This document shows positions 9,389-18,854 of a stretch of 64,000 bases of DNA, in pieces (the stretch's first letter is position 1; each line of letters starts with the position of its first letter). Location: the NCBI RefSeq assembly GCF_004298475.1, contig NZ_SCRP01000022.1, positions 124,001 to 188,000 of the forward strand. Reading direction: 5' to 3'. The notes beneath the pieces were generated by a model that was given only the letters and a program-made list of their open reading frames with translations, was not told the DNA's origin and did no database searches. A program made the translations under genes and the position numbers. This DNA comes from Paraburkholderia sp. (lineage in GTDB: Bacteria > Pseudomonadota > Gammaproteobacteria > Burkholderiales > Burkholderiaceae).

Positions 9389-10555
9389 ATGAAGATTCAC
9401 GAGTACCAGGGTAAGGAAATCCTGCGGAAATTCGGGGTCGCGGTACCGCGCGGCAAGCCGGTGTTTTCGGTGGATGACGCGGTCAAGGCCGCCGAAGAGC
9501 TGGGCGGCCCGGTGTGGGTCGTCAAGGCGCAGATCCACGCAGGCGGCCGCGGCAAGGGCGGCGGCGTGAAGGTTGCGAAGTCGCTGGAGCAAGTCCGCGA
9601 ATATTCGAACCAGATCCTCGGCATGCAGCTCGTCACGCACCAGACCGGTCCGGAAGGCCAGAAGGTCAACCGTCTGCTGATCGAAGAAGGCGCTGACATC
9701 AAGAAGGAACTGTATGTCGGCCTCGTGATCGACCGCGTCTCGCAGAAGGTCGTCGTGATGGGTTCGAGCGAAGGCGGCATGGACATCGAAGAGGTGGCCG
9801 CCAAGACGCCGGAAGCGATCCACAAGATCGCCGTGGATCCGTCGAAGGGTCTGCAGGACGCAGAAGCCGACGACCTCGCGAAGAAGATCGGCGTGCCCGA
9901 CGCTTCGGTCCCGCAAGCCCGCGCGATCCTGCAGGGTCTCTACAAGGCGTTCTGGGAAACCGACGCATCGCTCGCCGAAATCAACCCGCTGATCCTGACC
10001 GGCGACGGCAAGGTCATCGCACTCGACGCGAAGTTCAACTTCGACTCGAACGCGCTGTTCCGTCACCCGGAAATCGTCGCGTACCGCGACCTGGACGAAG
10101 AAGATCCGGCTGAAATCGAAGCGTCGAAGTTCGACCTCGCGTACATCTCGCTCGACGGCGACATCGGCTGTCTCGTGAACGGCGCAGGCCTCGCGATGGC
10201 GACGATGGACACCATCAAGCTGTTCGGCGGCGAACCGGCGAACTTCCTCGACGTCGGCGGCGGCGCGACGACCGAAAAGGTCACCGAAGCGTTCAAGCTG
10301 ATGCTGAAGAACCCGGGCCTGAAGGCGATCCTCGTGAACATCTTCGGCGGCATCATGCGTTGCGACGTGATCGCCGAAGGCGTGATCGCCGCTTCGAAGG
10401 CGGTGGACCTGAAGGTGCCGCTCGTCGTGCGCATGAAGGGCACGAACGAGGACCTCGGCAAGAAGATGCTGGCCGATTCGGGCCTGCCGATCATCTCGGC
10501 GGACAGCATGGAAGAAGCCGCGCAGAAGGTTGTCGCGGCTGCCGAAGGCAAGTAA
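9389..10555 (+). CDS. sucC: Succinyl-CoA synthetase (ADP-forming) beta subunit
   Basis: A 388-residue TCA-cycle enzyme subunit that, with SucD, interconverts succinyl-CoA and succinate with ATP formation. It shows the ATP-grasp domain from the N-terminus ([36 protein letters not shown]), the substrate-binding [10 protein letters not shown] and EINPLI region, and the C-terminal flavodoxin-like domain with [10 protein letters not shown]. Length equals the family norm. GAAGGGAA precedes the ATG. sucD follows after 89 bases on the same strand. Confidence 0.98.
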   Translation: MKIHEYQGKEILRKFGVAVPRGKPVFSVDDAVKAAEELGGPVWVVKAQIHAGGRGKGGGVKVAKSLEQVREYSNQILGMQLVTHQTGPEGQKVNRLLIEEGADIKKELYVGLVIDRVSQKVVVMGSSEGGMDIEEVAAKTPEAIHKIAVDPSKGLQDAEADDLAKKIGVPDASVPQARAILQGLYKAFWETDASLAEINPLILTGDGKVIALDAKFNFDSNALFRHPEIVAYRDLDEEDPAEIEASKFDLAYISLDGDIGCLVNGAGLAMATMDTIKLFGGEPANFLDVGGGATTEKVTEAFKLMLKNPGLKAILVNIFGGIMRCDVIAEGVIAASKAVDLKVPLVVRMKGTNEDLGKKMLADSGLPIISADSMEEAAQKVVAAAEGK

Positions 10556-10644
10556 TTTTCACCGCATACCGAATGGCGGGGCGACGGCGCGAAAGCCGCA
10601 GCCGACGTGACGCAACGCAACGCCAGGCGAACAGAGGTCAATAC

Positions 10645-11526
10645 ATGTCGATTCTGATCAACAAAGACACCAAGGTCATCACGCAGGGCATCACCGGCAA
10701 GACCGGTCAGTTCCACACGCGCGCCTGCCGTGAGTACGCCAACGGCCGCGAAGCATACGTCGCGGGCGTGAACCCGAAGAAGGCCGGCGAGGACTTCGAG
10801 GGCATTCCCATCTACGCGAACGTGCGCGAAGCGAAGGAAGCGACCGGCGCGAACGTGTCGGTCATCTACGTGCCGCCCGCAGGCGCCGCTGCTGCGATCT
10901 GGGAAGCCGTCGAGGCCGACCTCGATCTCGCGATCTGCATCACGGAAGGCATTCCGGTTCGCGACATGATCGCAGTGAAGGACCGCATGCGCCGCGAAGG
11001 CCGCAAGACGCTGCTCCTCGGCCCGAACTGCCCCGGCACGATCACGCCGGACGAGCTGAAGATCGGCATCATGCCGGGTCACATCCACAAGAAGGGCCGC
11101 ATCGGCGTCGTGTCGCGTTCGGGCACGCTGACGTATGAAGCCGTCGCGCAGCTGACCGCGCTCGGCCTCGGCCAGTCGTCGGCAGTCGGTATCGGCGGCG
11201 ATCCGATCAACGGCCTGAAGCACATCGACGTCATGAAGATGTTCAACGACGATCCGGACACGGACGCCGTGATCATGATCGGCGAGATCGGCGGTCCGGA
11301 CGAAGCCAATGCCGCTTACTGGATCAAGGACAACATGAAGAAGCCGGTCGTCGGCTTCATCGCGGGCGTCACGGCGCCTCCGGGCAAGCGCATGGGCCAC
11401 GCCGGCGCGCTGATCTCGGGCGGTGCGGATACGGCCGACGCGAAGCTGGAAATCATGGACGGCTGCGGCATCAAGGTGACGCGCAACCCGTCGGAGATGG
11501 GCCGTCTGCTGAAGGCCGTGCTGTAA
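10645..11526 (+). CDS. sucD: Succinyl-CoA synthetase alpha subunit
   Basis: A 293-residue subunit that carries the CoA-binding Rossmann domain ([19 protein letters not shown]) and the active-site histidine in [14 protein letters not shown] near residue 250, which is phosphorylated during catalysis. [10 protein letters not shown] and IGEIGG are further family signatures. AGAGG lies eight bases before the ATG. It ends the sucCD operon, and a strong intrinsic terminator begins ten bases beyond the stop codon. Confidence 0.98.
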   Translation: MSILINKDTKVITQGITGKTGQFHTRACREYANGREAYVAGVNPKKAGEDFEGIPIYANVREAKEATGANVSVIYVPPAGAAAAIWEAVEADLDLAICITEGIPVRDMIAVKDRMRREGRKTLLLGPNCPGTITPDELKIGIMPGHIHKKGRIGVVSRSGTLTYEAVAQLTALGLGQSSAVGIGGDPINGLKHIDVMKMFNDDPDTDAVIMIGEIGGPDEANAAYWIKDNMKKPVVGFIAGVTAPPGKRMGHAGALISGGADTADAKLEIMDGCGIKVTRNPSEMGRLLKAVL

Positions 11527-11536
11527 TACCGCCGAT

Positions 11537-11571
11537 CGCCGGCCCTGCTCGCGCGGGTAGCCGGCGTTTTT
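11537..11571 (+). terminator. Intrinsic terminator of sucCD
   Basis: CGCCGGC at 11537-11543 pairs with GCCGGCG at 11560-11566, with a further CCC/GGG inside the loop, and five T follow. It lies 10 bases after sucD. Confidence 0.85.
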
Positions 11572-11584
11572 GGTATGCTTGCGG

Positions 11585-11647
11585 AATCCTTTCATAAGGG
11601 TTCCCGACAGAAAGCGAGGGAGCCAGTGATGGCAACCTCGCTTTTTT
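11585..11647 (+). ncRNA. Candidate small RNA or leader with two stacked hairpins, upstream of terC
   Basis: Two hairpins occur in series. The first is AATCCTT-TCAT-AAGGGTT (11585-11602, one T-G pair). The second has outer arms AAAGCGAGG and CCTCGCTTT (11611-11619, 11636-11644) and an inner GCCA-GTGA-TGGC hairpin, followed by six T in total. The second hairpin is a good intrinsic terminator, but sucD already has its own terminator just before it. This could therefore be a short independent RNA or an attenuator ahead of the TerC gene. It does not look like the yybP-ykoY manganese riboswitch that precedes some terC genes. Confidence 0.4.
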
Positions 11648-11736
11648 ATTGGCCGCCTGATTCGTGTTCGTGCCTGCCGGGGTTGTCTCTCACCGCGCTT
11701 TTGCGCTGACCGCTCACCGTTCTCGCCACTGCTTTC

Positions 11737-12477
11737 ATGACTGAGTTTCTCGCGTCGCTCAACTGGGGCGCTGTCGTTCAGATCATCGTCATCGATATCC
11801 TGCTCGGCGGCGACAACGCCGTCGTCATCGCGCTCGCGTGCCGCGACCTGCCCGCGCAACAACGTCTGCGCGGCATCCTGTGGGGCACGGTGGGCGCGAT
11901 TGCGCTGCGTGTCGTGCTGATCTCGTTCGCCGTCCTGCTGCTCAACGTGCCGCTGCTGAAGTTCGCCGCCGGCATGCTGCTCCTGTGGATCGGCGTGCGG
12001 CTGCTCGCCCCGGCGCATCTCGAACACGCCGAGGTGAAGCCTGCCGGAAAGCTGCTCGGCGCGATCAAGACGATCATCGTCGCCGACGCGGTGATGAGCC
12101 TCGACAATGTCGTGGCGATTGCGGGCGCGGCCGAGGCCGCCGATCCGGCGCACCGCACCGGTCTGGTCATCTTCGGGTTGATGGTGAGCATTCCGCTGAT
12201 CGTGTGGGGCAGCCAGATCGTGCTGCGGCTGCTCGATCGTTTTCCGGTCATCGTCACGCTGGGCGCGGGGCTGCTCGGCTGGATCGCGGGCGGGCTCATC
12301 GTCAACGATCCGGCGGGCGACCGCTGGCCGCTGCTCGATACGCCGGTCGCCGAGTACGGCATGGCCGCGGCGGGCGCGGTGTTCGTCATGGGGCTCGGTC
12401 ACCTGCTCAAGTGCCGCCAGGCGCGGCGCGCGGTGGCGCGCGCCGCGCACGTGGAGCAGGGGGCAAACAAGCCGTAA
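11737..12477 (+). CDS. TerC-family integral membrane protein
   Basis: A 246-residue membrane protein with about seven hydrophobic segments. The family signature acidic motifs are present in two inverted repeats: IDILLGGDNAVVIAL in the first and VADAVMSLDNVVAIAG in the second. TerC relatives are linked to tellurite resistance and to manganese efflux or metal loading of exported proteins; the substrate here is not known. The C-terminus is a short basic tail (KCRQARRAVARAAH). The gene stands alone, with hairpins on either side. Confidence 0.88.
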   Translation: MTEFLASLNWGAVVQIIVIDILLGGDNAVVIALACRDLPAQQRLRGILWGTVGAIALRVVLISFAVLLLNVPLLKFAAGMLLLWIGVRLLAPAHLEHAEVKPAGKLLGAIKTIIVADAVMSLDNVVAIAGAAEAADPAHRTGLVIFGLMVSIPLIVWGSQIVLRLLDRFPVIVTLGAGLLGWIAGGLIVNDPAGDRWPLLDTPVAEYGMAAAGAVFVMGLGHLLKCRQARRAVARAAHVEQGANKP

Positions 12478-12536
12478 GCCGGTTCCTACGCCATTCGGCT
12501 GGCTGTCCCGCAGCGGGCCCCGCCGATACGATGAAG

Positions 12537-12571
12537 ACGCCTGTTCACCTTTCGTGGACAGGCGTTTCTTG
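12537..12571 (+). terminator. Intrinsic terminator of the terC gene
   Basis: ACGCCTGTTCAC (12537-12548) pairs with GTGGACAGGCGT (12560-12571) through 12 base pairs with one T-G, around a loop CACCTTTC-like centre of 11 bases, followed by TTCTTGTTT. It lies between the terC stop and the pilin start. Confidence 0.75.
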
Positions 12572-12585
12572 TTTCTGGAGCCCGG

Positions 12586-13236
12586 ATGATGACCGTCACT
12601 GTTTTTCTCGCGCAAGCGCCCGCTGCCGTGTCGCGCTGGCGTTTGCTGCACGCGTGCTCGCGCGCTCAGGCCGTCGCGTCGGCCAGGTTCGCGCCGATCG
12701 TGCGGAACGTGGGCCGCCTCGCGCCCGGTGGTTTTACGCTGATCGAACTGATGATCGTGCTTGCCATCGTCGGCGTGATCGCCGCCTACGCCATTCCCGC
12801 GTATCAGGACTATCTGGCGCGCAGCCGCGTCGGCGAGGGGTTGTCGCTCGCGTCGTCAGCACGGCTCGCGGTCGCGGAAAACGCCGCGAGCGGCAACGCG
12901 TTTTCTGCCGGGTTCTCGTCGCCGCCCGCTACGCGCAACGTCGAATCGGTGCGGGTCGACGACACGAACGGCCAGATCGCCGTCGCCTTCACCACGCGGG
13001 TTGCGCCGACGGGAAGCAACACGCTCGTGCTGGTTCCCTCGGTGCCGGACAACGCCGAGGCGCCTACCGGCCGCGTCGCGCTCGCACGGGGCAGCATGCA
13101 GGGCGGCACCGTCACGTGGGAGTGTTTCGCGGGCAGCAAGATGGCGTCGTCGCTGGGCGCGCCAGGCGCCGGGCCAGCGCCGGCCGAAGCCGCGACGCTG
13201 CCGTCGAATCTCGCGCCGCCCGACTGCAGAGCCTGA
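12586..13236 (+). CDS. pilA: Type IV pilin (PilA-like)
   Basis: The sequence [20 protein letters not shown] is the class III signal of type IV pilins: cleavage after the second glycine leaves N-methylated Phe1 and Glu5, with the hydrophobic assembly helix after it. The mature part is about 167 residues, and two cysteines (WECFAG and PPDC near the C-terminus) can form the usual D-loop disulfide. Read from ATG 12586 (good GGAG) the leader would be 49 residues, far longer than the 6-12 normal for type IVa pilins. GTG codons at 12700 and 12709 would give leaders of 11 or 8. The next gene is a PglL-type glycosyltransferase, so this pilin is a likely O-glycosylation substrate. Confidence 0.88.
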   Translation: MMTVTVFLAQAPAAVSRWRLLHACSRAQAVASARFAPIVRNVGRLAPGGFTLIELMIVLAIVGVIAAYAIPAYQDYLARSRVGEGLSLASSARLAVAENAASGNAFSAGFSSPPATRNVESVRVDDTNGQIAVAFTTRVAPTGSNTLVLVPSVPDNAEAPTGRVALARGSMQGGTVTWECFAGSKMASSLGAPGAGPAPAEAATLPSNLAPPDCRA

Positions 13237-13495
13237 TGAGGTCTGACGCGGCTTCGAGGTGCGCCGTGCACTTTAGGGGCGAACTCAACCAATCGTGCGC
13301 GGTCAGTCGCGGTAACGCACCGTGAGGCTCGGCATCGTGAAGAGCGGGGCGGCGCAGGCACCCGGCCGCCGCGCCGCCAGGCCCGCGCCCGTGAACGGCA
13401 AAAAGCGTGCGCGCTCGCGCGCAACAAGGAGAGAGCCCGCACAGAGCGGGAAAAGTTTTGTATAGTGCGCCGGTTGCTGACGCCCCCGCCGACTT

Positions 13496-15286
13496 ATGCC
13501 TTCCAATTTCACGCGTTTTCTTACGTTTTTCTTGCTGGCTGTTGCGTTGACCCTGCCGTATGCCGTCGTCAACCACACCTACCCGATGCCGACGTTCTAC
13601 GCGGAATTCACGTCGCTGGCGCTCTGGTTGTTCGTCGGCGCTGCCGTGGTGCTGCTCGTGCGCTCGGCGCAGCCTGCGATCGGTTTCGCGACGCCCTCGG
13701 TTGCGCTCGTGCCCCTCGCATTCGGCCTGTTCCTGATCGTTCAGATCGTCGCGCTGCCCGTGACGCAGCCGTTGATGAACTGGCTTGGCGCCGGTTATCT
13801 GCTCGCCGCGTTCATGGCAACGCTGGCGGGTTACGGCATCGCGCGCGTGCGGCAGACGCAAACCGCGTTGGTGTGGGCCGCCTTTGCGCTGCTGCTCGGC
13901 GGACTCTTCGCGGTGTTCAGCCAGGTCGTTCAACTGTTCCACCTCGAAGCGAAGTTTGCGCCGCTCGTCGTCGCGTACAACATCACGACCGATCGCCGGC
14001 CGTTCGGCAACATGGCGCAGGCCAACCACCTCGCGACGTATATCGCATTCGCGATGGCCGCGTGTCTTTTCCTCGTGCAGACGCGCCGCCTGCACGTCGT
14101 GCTGTGGGCGGTGCTTTCCGCGATCTTTGCGGGCGGTCTGGCGCTCACCGTGTCGCGCGGCCCGTGGCTGCAGATGGCGGTGATCATCGTCGGGGGCTTC
14201 TGGATCGCGTTCGCGGGCATGCGCCGTGACGTGACGGAGGCCGGCCGGCGCGGCACGCTGCGCGACTGGCTGCTGCCGGTGGTGCTGCTGCTGATCTTCA
14301 TCGGCGTGAACGCGTACGTGCGCTGGGCCAACGTGCGCTACGACCTTCAGCTCGACGTGTCCGCGGCGGACCGTTTCAAGGACGCCGGACAGATCGCGCC
14401 GCGTCTCGCACTGTGGCGCTACGGTTTGACGATGTTCAAGTCGCATCCGTTGCTGGGCGTCGGCTGGGGCGAGTTCCCGCTTCACCAGTTCGAACTGGTG
14501 CGCGCGCTGGGCGGCGTCGAGATCGCCAACAACGCGCATGACATCTTCATCGATCTGCTCGCCAAGACTGGTTTGATCGGCCTCACGATCGTGCTGCTCG
14601 GCCTGCTGGCCTGGTTCGTGCGCGCACTGAGCGCAACGCACACGCCGGAGCGCGTGTTCGGCTTGATGTTGATCGGCGCGCTCGTCATGCATGCGCTCGT
14701 CGAATATCCGCAGCAGTACATGTTCTTCCTGCTGCCCGCGATGTTCGTGTTCGGCCTGCTCGAAACCCGGCCGCTGCGCTTCGTGCCGCCGGGCGTCTCG
14801 CTCGGCGTGTTCGCGATCGTCGTGGCGGGCGGGATCGTGTCGCTCTATCCCGTGCTGCGCGACTACAACCGCTCCGAGGTGCTCTACTACGGCGACCATC
14901 CCGCGCAGGAGTACAGCGAAGCGCCGTCGTTCCTGTTCCGCGGATGGGGCGACTACGGCATGGCCACGCTGCTGCCGATGGATGGGTCGAATCTCGCGTC
15001 CAAGCTCTACGCGCATCGGCGTGCGATTTCGCTGCTGCCCGGCGAGACGGTGCTGCGCCGTTACGCGGCACTGCAGGCGTACGGTGGCGACATGGCAGGG
15101 GCAATGGATACCGTTGCGCGGCTGAAGATCTTCGCGGTGGAGCTGCGCGACTGGCCGAAGCAACTCGCCGAACTCTACGGCTTGACCGACCGGCAACCGG
15201 CGCTCAAGGGCTTCAGGGCTGCCCTGATGAAGAAGTACGGCGCGCCCGCGCAACCGATCGAATCGGACGACGACGCCAGCGACTGA
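13496..15286 (+). CDS. pglL: PglL-type protein O-oligosaccharyltransferase
   Basis: A 596-residue inner-membrane enzyme with about 11-12 hydrophobic segments and a C-terminal soluble region of about 150 residues. The large periplasmic loop contains FKSHPLLGVGWGEF and NNAHDIFIDLL (His near residue 347), the Wzy_C motif shared by O-antigen ligases and PglL; the loop histidine is needed in Neisseria PglL. The N-terminal PglL_A-like part includes MAQANHLATYI. Such enzymes move a lipid-linked oligosaccharide onto serine of pilins and other periplasmic proteins. In Burkholderia cenocepacia the recognised PglL gene lies, as I recall, in this same position after a pilin gene. TATAGT at 13461-13466 is a possible -10. 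Confidence 0.88.
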   Translation: MPSNFTRFLTFFLLAVALTLPYAVVNHTYPMPTFYAEFTSLALWLFVGAAVVLLVRSAQPAIGFATPSVALVPLAFGLFLIVQIVALPVTQPLMNWLGAGYLLAAFMATLAGYGIARVRQTQTALVWAAFALLLGGLFAVFSQVVQLFHLEAKFAPLVVAYNITTDRRPFGNMAQANHLATYIAFAMAACLFLVQTRRLHVVLWAVLSAIFAGGLALTVSRGPWLQMAVIIVGGFWIAFAGMRRDVTEAGRRGTLRDWLLPVVLLLIFIGVNAYVRWANVRYDLQLDVSAADRFKDAGQIAPRLALWRYGLTMFKSHPLLGVGWGEFPLHQFELVRALGGVEIANNAHDIFIDLLAKTGLIGLTIVLLGLLAWFVRALSATHTPERVFGLMLIGALVMHALVEYPQQYMFFLLPAMFVFGLLETRPLRFVPPGVSLGVFAIVVAGGIVSLYPVLRDYNRSEVLYYGDHPAQEYSEAPSFLFRGWGDYGMATLLPMDGSNLASKLYAHRRAISLLPGETVLRRYAALQAYGGDMAGAMDTVARLKIFAVELRDWPKQLAELYGLTDRQPALKGFRAALMKKYGAPAQPIESDDDASD

Positions 15287-15331
15287 CCGCTGCGATTAAT
15301 CGCTGTGATTGACCGCTGTGATTAGCCGCTG
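15285..15331. repeat. 13-bp tandem repeat, 3.6 copies, after pglL
   Basis: GACCGCTGCGATT, AATCGCTGTGATT, GACCGCTGTGATT and a partial AGCCGCTG follow each other without gaps, starting in the pglL stop codon. It lies in the short gap between the convergent pglL and corA genes. Confidence 0.85.
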
Positions 15332-15379
15332 AGGCACGCGCGCGGCGTGAGCGAGGGGCTCAGCCGCATGCGCGAGCGC

Positions 15380-16357
15380 TCAGAGCCAGCCTGCGGCCTT
15401 GAATCGCCAGAACAGGATCAGGTCGATCACCAGCATCGCGGCAAGGCAGATCTGATAGCCGAACGGCAGATGCAGTTCAGGAATGTTCTGGAAGTTCATC
15501 CCGTAGATACCGGCGATCATGGTCGGCACGGCAAAGAGCGCGGCGAACGCGCCGAGACGCTTGGTCACTTCGTTTTCGGCAAGCGAGATCATGCCGAGAT
15601 TTACCTGCACCGCGGTCACGGTCATTTCACGACGGCCTTCGACCGTCCGCACAATCCGTTCGAGATGATCGTAGACGTCGCGGAAGTAGGCGGCCATGCC
15701 TGAGCAAATGCGCGGGATGCGGCCGCCCGTCAGTTTGCTGAGACTTTCGAGCAACGGCGCGACGCGCTGCTGCAGGGCCACGAGTCTGCGCTTGAGCGAG
15801 TAGAGATCCTCGATGATCGCGCGCGACTGCGCGAGCGTATGTTTCTCGAAGATGCGGTCTTCGATCTCTTCGAGTTTCGCGGAGAGCGTTTCGAGAATCG
15901 GGAAATAGCGGTCGACGACCGTGTCGATCAGCGCATACAGCACGAAACCCGAGCCTTCCTTGAGCAGATTCGGTTCCCGCTCGCAGCGGGTACGAACTTC
16001 CTGGAAGCCGTGACGCGTCCGGTTGCGCACGGAGAGCACGTAATTTTCGCCTGCAAAGATATCGATTTCGCCGATCACGAATTCGTCGTTCTCGTCCATC
16101 TCGATCGTGTGCAGCACCGCGAATAGCGAGTCGCCGTACTCCTCGATTTTCGGGTGCTGGTGACCGTTCTGGACGTCTTCGATGGCAAGTTCGTGCAGGC
16201 CGAATTCCTCTTTCATCGCCTCGAGTTCGGCTGGTTCCGGGTCTTTCAGCGCAACCCAGACGAAGCATTCGGGTTTGGCGACGTAGTCGCTGATGTCGTC
16301 GATCTTGATATCGGCGAGCTTCTTGCCATCCTGGTACGCGGCGCAGTTGATCAGCAT
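15380..16357 (-). CDS. corA: CorA magnesium/cobalt transporter
   Basis: A 325-residue pentameric channel for Mg2+ (also Co2+, Ni2+). The long cytoplasmic N-terminal domain (1-265) ends in a stalk helix, then two C-terminal membrane helices. The family selectivity motif GMN is present in GIYGMNFQNIPEL, and the last helix is followed by a short basic tail (FWRFKAAGWL). Length is typical. It starts six bases after moaC on the same strand, with AGG near the moaC stop serving as ribosome binding site, so moaC and corA are likely co-transcribed. Confidence 0.96.
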   Translation of the reverse strand: MLINCAAYQDGKKLADIKIDDISDYVAKPECFVWVALKDPEPAELEAMKEEFGLHELAIEDVQNGHQHPKIEEYGDSLFAVLHTIEMDENDEFVIGEIDIFAGENYVLSVRNRTRHGFQEVRTRCEREPNLLKEGSGFVLYALIDTVVDRYFPILETLSAKLEEIEDRIFEKHTLAQSRAIIEDLYSLKRRLVALQQRVAPLLESLSKLTGGRIPRICSGMAAYFRDVYDHLERIVRTVEGRREMTVTAVQVNLGMISLAENEVTKRLGAFAALFAVPTMIAGIYGMNFQNIPELHLPFGYQICLAAMLVIDLILFWRFKAAGWL

Positions 16358-16363
16358 GGCCGG

Positions 16364-16864
16364 TTACCTCGACAGCGAGTGCGGACTGTCCGAAACGACC
16401 CAATCCCCCGACTTCCCACCATGCTTCTCCATGACTTTCACATCGGTGATCGTCATGCCGCGGTCCACTGCCTTGCACATGTCGTAAACGGTCAGCAGCC
16501 CGACCTGCACGGCGGTAAGCGCTTCCATCTCGACGCCGGTGCGCCCCACGGTCTCCACCTGCGCCGTGCAATGCACGCCGGGCAGCGTTTCGTCGAGCGC
16601 GAAATCCACGGCGACGCGCGTGATCGCGAGCGGGTGACACAGCGGAATCAGATCGGACGTGCGCTTGGCGCCCTGGATGGCGGCGATGCGTGCGACGCCA
16701 ATCACGTCGCCTTTTTTCGCCTGACCGTCGCGGACCAGCGCGAACGTTGCGGGCAGCATGCGGATCGTGCCGCGCGCGACGGCGATGCGCCGGGTCTCGG
16801 ATTTGCCGCCGACGTCGACCATATGGGCGTCGCCGGCTGCGTCGAAATGAGTGAGTTCGGGCAT
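16364..16864 (-). CDS. moaC: Cyclic pyranopterin monophosphate synthase MoaC
   Basis: A 166-residue enzyme of molybdenum cofactor synthesis that, after MoaA, makes cyclic pyranopterin monophosphate. It starts [19 protein letters not shown] and carries [24 protein letters not shown] and [10 protein letters not shown] with [10 protein letters not shown], the conserved active-site elements (Lys and His/Asp). ATG 16864 gives the normal family N-terminus. It is divergent from the M48 protease and precedes corA. Confidence 0.97.
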   Translation of the reverse strand: MPELTHFDAAGDAHMVDVGGKSETRRIAVARGTIRMLPATFALVRDGQAKKGDVIGVARIAAIQGAKRTSDLIPLCHPLAITRVAVDFALDETLPGVHCTAQVETVGRTGVEMEALTAVQVGLLTVYDMCKAVDRGMTITDVKVMEKHGGKSGDWVVSDSPHSLSR

Positions 16865-17025
16865 GCTTGGCTCTCCATCGAGGGCGCCTATCATAACAGC
16901 GCCGTGCGCTGGCGCTGTCCGCACGGTGTTGCCGTGGCGCATGCAGGCCGCGCGTACAATCGGCAGGCGACGAAGCGGCGTCAGCCGCTACCCCGCAGTC
17001 CCGCCTTTCTCCGATCCTGTCATCA

Positions 17026-18837
17026 ATGCGTCTGAAACGACTGCTTGCTGCCTGGTTGTCCGTATCGGTTGCGGTCTGTCCGCAGGCGTATGCGCAGACG
17101 CACGCCTCGCTCGCGCTCGCCGCCAGCGCGGTCACGCTCGATACGAATGCGGCCGCCGCCATCCGGGGCGCGGCTAACGTCCGCGGTCCGGGCGCGGCGC
17201 CCGCGAGCACGGATTCGCTCGCGCCGGATGTGCCCGCGCTCGTAAGCGGCCCGCTCGACGAGCGCGCCGATCCGATGATTCCCGCGTCCATCGCTCAGGG
17301 TGTGTTCGGCACCTACGGCGGCGCGCAAGACCGCTTGTCCGGCCAGTCGGGCGCGCGCGGCAACGCCAGTGTGCGCGCAGGCGCCTGGGTGCCGCAACTG
17401 CCCGCCCTCGGCGACGGCTCGGACGGCGCGCTCTCGCCGCAGGCCGAGCGCAAGGTCGGCCTGCGCGTCATGCGCGAGATCCGCAGCCGCCCCGATTACA
17501 TCGGCGACTGGCTCGTGCGCGACTATCTCAACTCGGTTGCCGCGCGGCTCGCGGCGGCGGCGAGTGCGCTGTACATCGGCGGCTATCGACCCGACTTCGA
17601 TCTCTTCGCCCTCCGCGACAGCCAGATCAATGCGTTCTCGCTGCCGGGCGGTTTTATCGGCGTGAACAGCGGACTGATCATCGCCACGCAGACCGAATCG
17701 GAACTCGCCTCCGTGCTCGGCCACGAGATGGGCCACGTGCTCCAGCGGCATATCGCGCGCATGCTCTCGCAGAACGAGCGCACCGGTTACACGGCGCTCG
17801 CGGGCATGCTGGCCGGCATTCTCGCGGGCGTGCTCGCGCGCAGCGGCGACCTGGGCAGCGCGATCGTACTCGGCAGCGGGGCCTATGCCGTCGACCGCCA
17901 GTTGAGCTTCTCGCGCGCCGCCGAACACGAGGCGGACCGCGTCGGTTTCCAGTTGCTCGCGGGCGCGGGCTACGATCCGTACGGCATGGTGGCGTTTTTC
18001 GAGCGGCTCGATCGCGCGTCGATGGACGACACGGGCGTGCCTGCCTACGCGCGCACGCACCCGCTCACCACGGAGCGCATCGCCGATATGGAGGACCGCG
18101 CGCGACGCTCGGCCTATCGCCAGCCGCGCCAGGCCCCCGAGTATGGCTTCGTGCGCGCGCGCGTGCGTGTCTTGCAGAGTCGCATGCGCGGCGACCGGAT
18201 CGACGAGGTTGCACGGCTGCGCTCGGAAATCGAAGACCGTACGGCGTTGAACGTGGCCGCGAACTGGTACGGCATCGCGTTCGGACAGGCATTGCTTGAA
18301 CAGTACGACGACGCTGCAGCGTCGCTGGCGAAATCGCGTGCGGCGTTCGGCGCGTTTGAAGCGGCAGACGGCAGCAGGACGCGCAGCTCGCCGAGTCTCG
18401 ACGTGCTCGCTGCGGACATCGCCCGGCGCGCGGGGCGCAACGATGAAGCGGTGCAGCGCGCGCGGACTGCACACGCCGCATGGCCCGCGTCGCATGCTGC
18501 AACGGAAGTCTTGCTGGAGGCGCTGCTCGGCGCGCGCCGCTTCAAGGAGGCGCAGATGCTTGCGCAGGCGCAGACCGTGGCGGAGCCGAAGCAGGCTGCG
18601 TGGTGGCTCTACCTCGCGCAGGCGAGCGCGGGCCTGGGCGATCTGCTGACGCAGCGGCGTGCGCTGGCGGAAAAGTTCGCGCTCGACGGCGGATGGGCGT
18701 CGGCGATCCGGCAGTTGAAGGAGGCGCGCGACATGCGATCGGTCGGCTTCTACGACCTGTCGATCATCACGGCGCGCTTGCACGAGTTCGAGGCGCGCTA
18801 CAAGGAAGAGCGCGACGACGAGAAAGAGGGGAGCTGA
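17026..18837 (+). CDS. BepA-like M48 metalloprotease with TPR repeats
   Basis: A 603-residue protein with a signal peptide (MRLKRLLAAWLSVSVAV...AYAQ). The zinc protease motif HEMGH is at His233-His237, and the third ligand lies in EHEADRVGF about 75 residues later. The C-terminal half is helical with TPR-like repeats (ALLEQYDDAAASLAKSRAAF, ARRFKEAQMLAQAQ). This domain order is that of BepA (YfgC), a periplasmic protease and chaperone that assists outer-membrane protein assembly and LptD maturation. It is longer than E. coli BepA (487), partly through about 90 low-complexity residues after the signal. It is divergent from moaC. Confidence 0.9.
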   Translation: MRLKRLLAAWLSVSVAVCPQAYAQTHASLALAASAVTLDTNAAAAIRGAANVRGPGAAPASTDSLAPDVPALVSGPLDERADPMIPASIAQGVFGTYGGAQDRLSGQSGARGNASVRAGAWVPQLPALGDGSDGALSPQAERKVGLRVMREIRSRPDYIGDWLVRDYLNSVAARLAAAASALYIGGYRPDFDLFALRDSQINAFSLPGGFIGVNSGLIIATQTESELASVLGHEMGHVLQRHIARMLSQNERTGYTALAGMLAGILAGVLARSGDLGSAIVLGSGAYAVDRQLSFSRAAEHEADRVGFQLLAGAGYDPYGMVAFFERLDRASMDDTGVPAYARTHPLTTERIADMEDRARRSAYRQPRQAPEYGFVRARVRVLQSRMRGDRIDEVARLRSEIEDRTALNVAANWYGIAFGQALLEQYDDAAASLAKSRAAFGAFEAADGSRTRSSPSLDVLAADIARRAGRNDEAVQRARTAHAAWPASHAATEVLLEALLGARRFKEAQMLAQAQTVAEPKQAAWWLYLAQASAGLGDLLTQRRALAEKFALDGGWASAIRQLKEARDMRSVGFYDLSIITARLHEFEARYKEERDDEKEGS

Positions 18838-18854
18838 GCAGGGCGCTCAGGCGC

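Noticed and set aside
11572..11736. yybP-ykoY manganese riboswitch ahead of the terC gene
   Set aside because: The conserved loop sequences of that riboswitch were looked for and not seen; the hairpins present are simple stem-loops.
10063..12651. 862-residue open frame opposite sucC, sucD and terC
   Set aside because: Antisense to highly conserved genes and of the composition expected from their codon bias.
13112..15253. 713-residue open frame opposite pglL
   Set aside because: Charged low-information sequence without hydrophobic core or motif; the plus-strand gene is clearly real.
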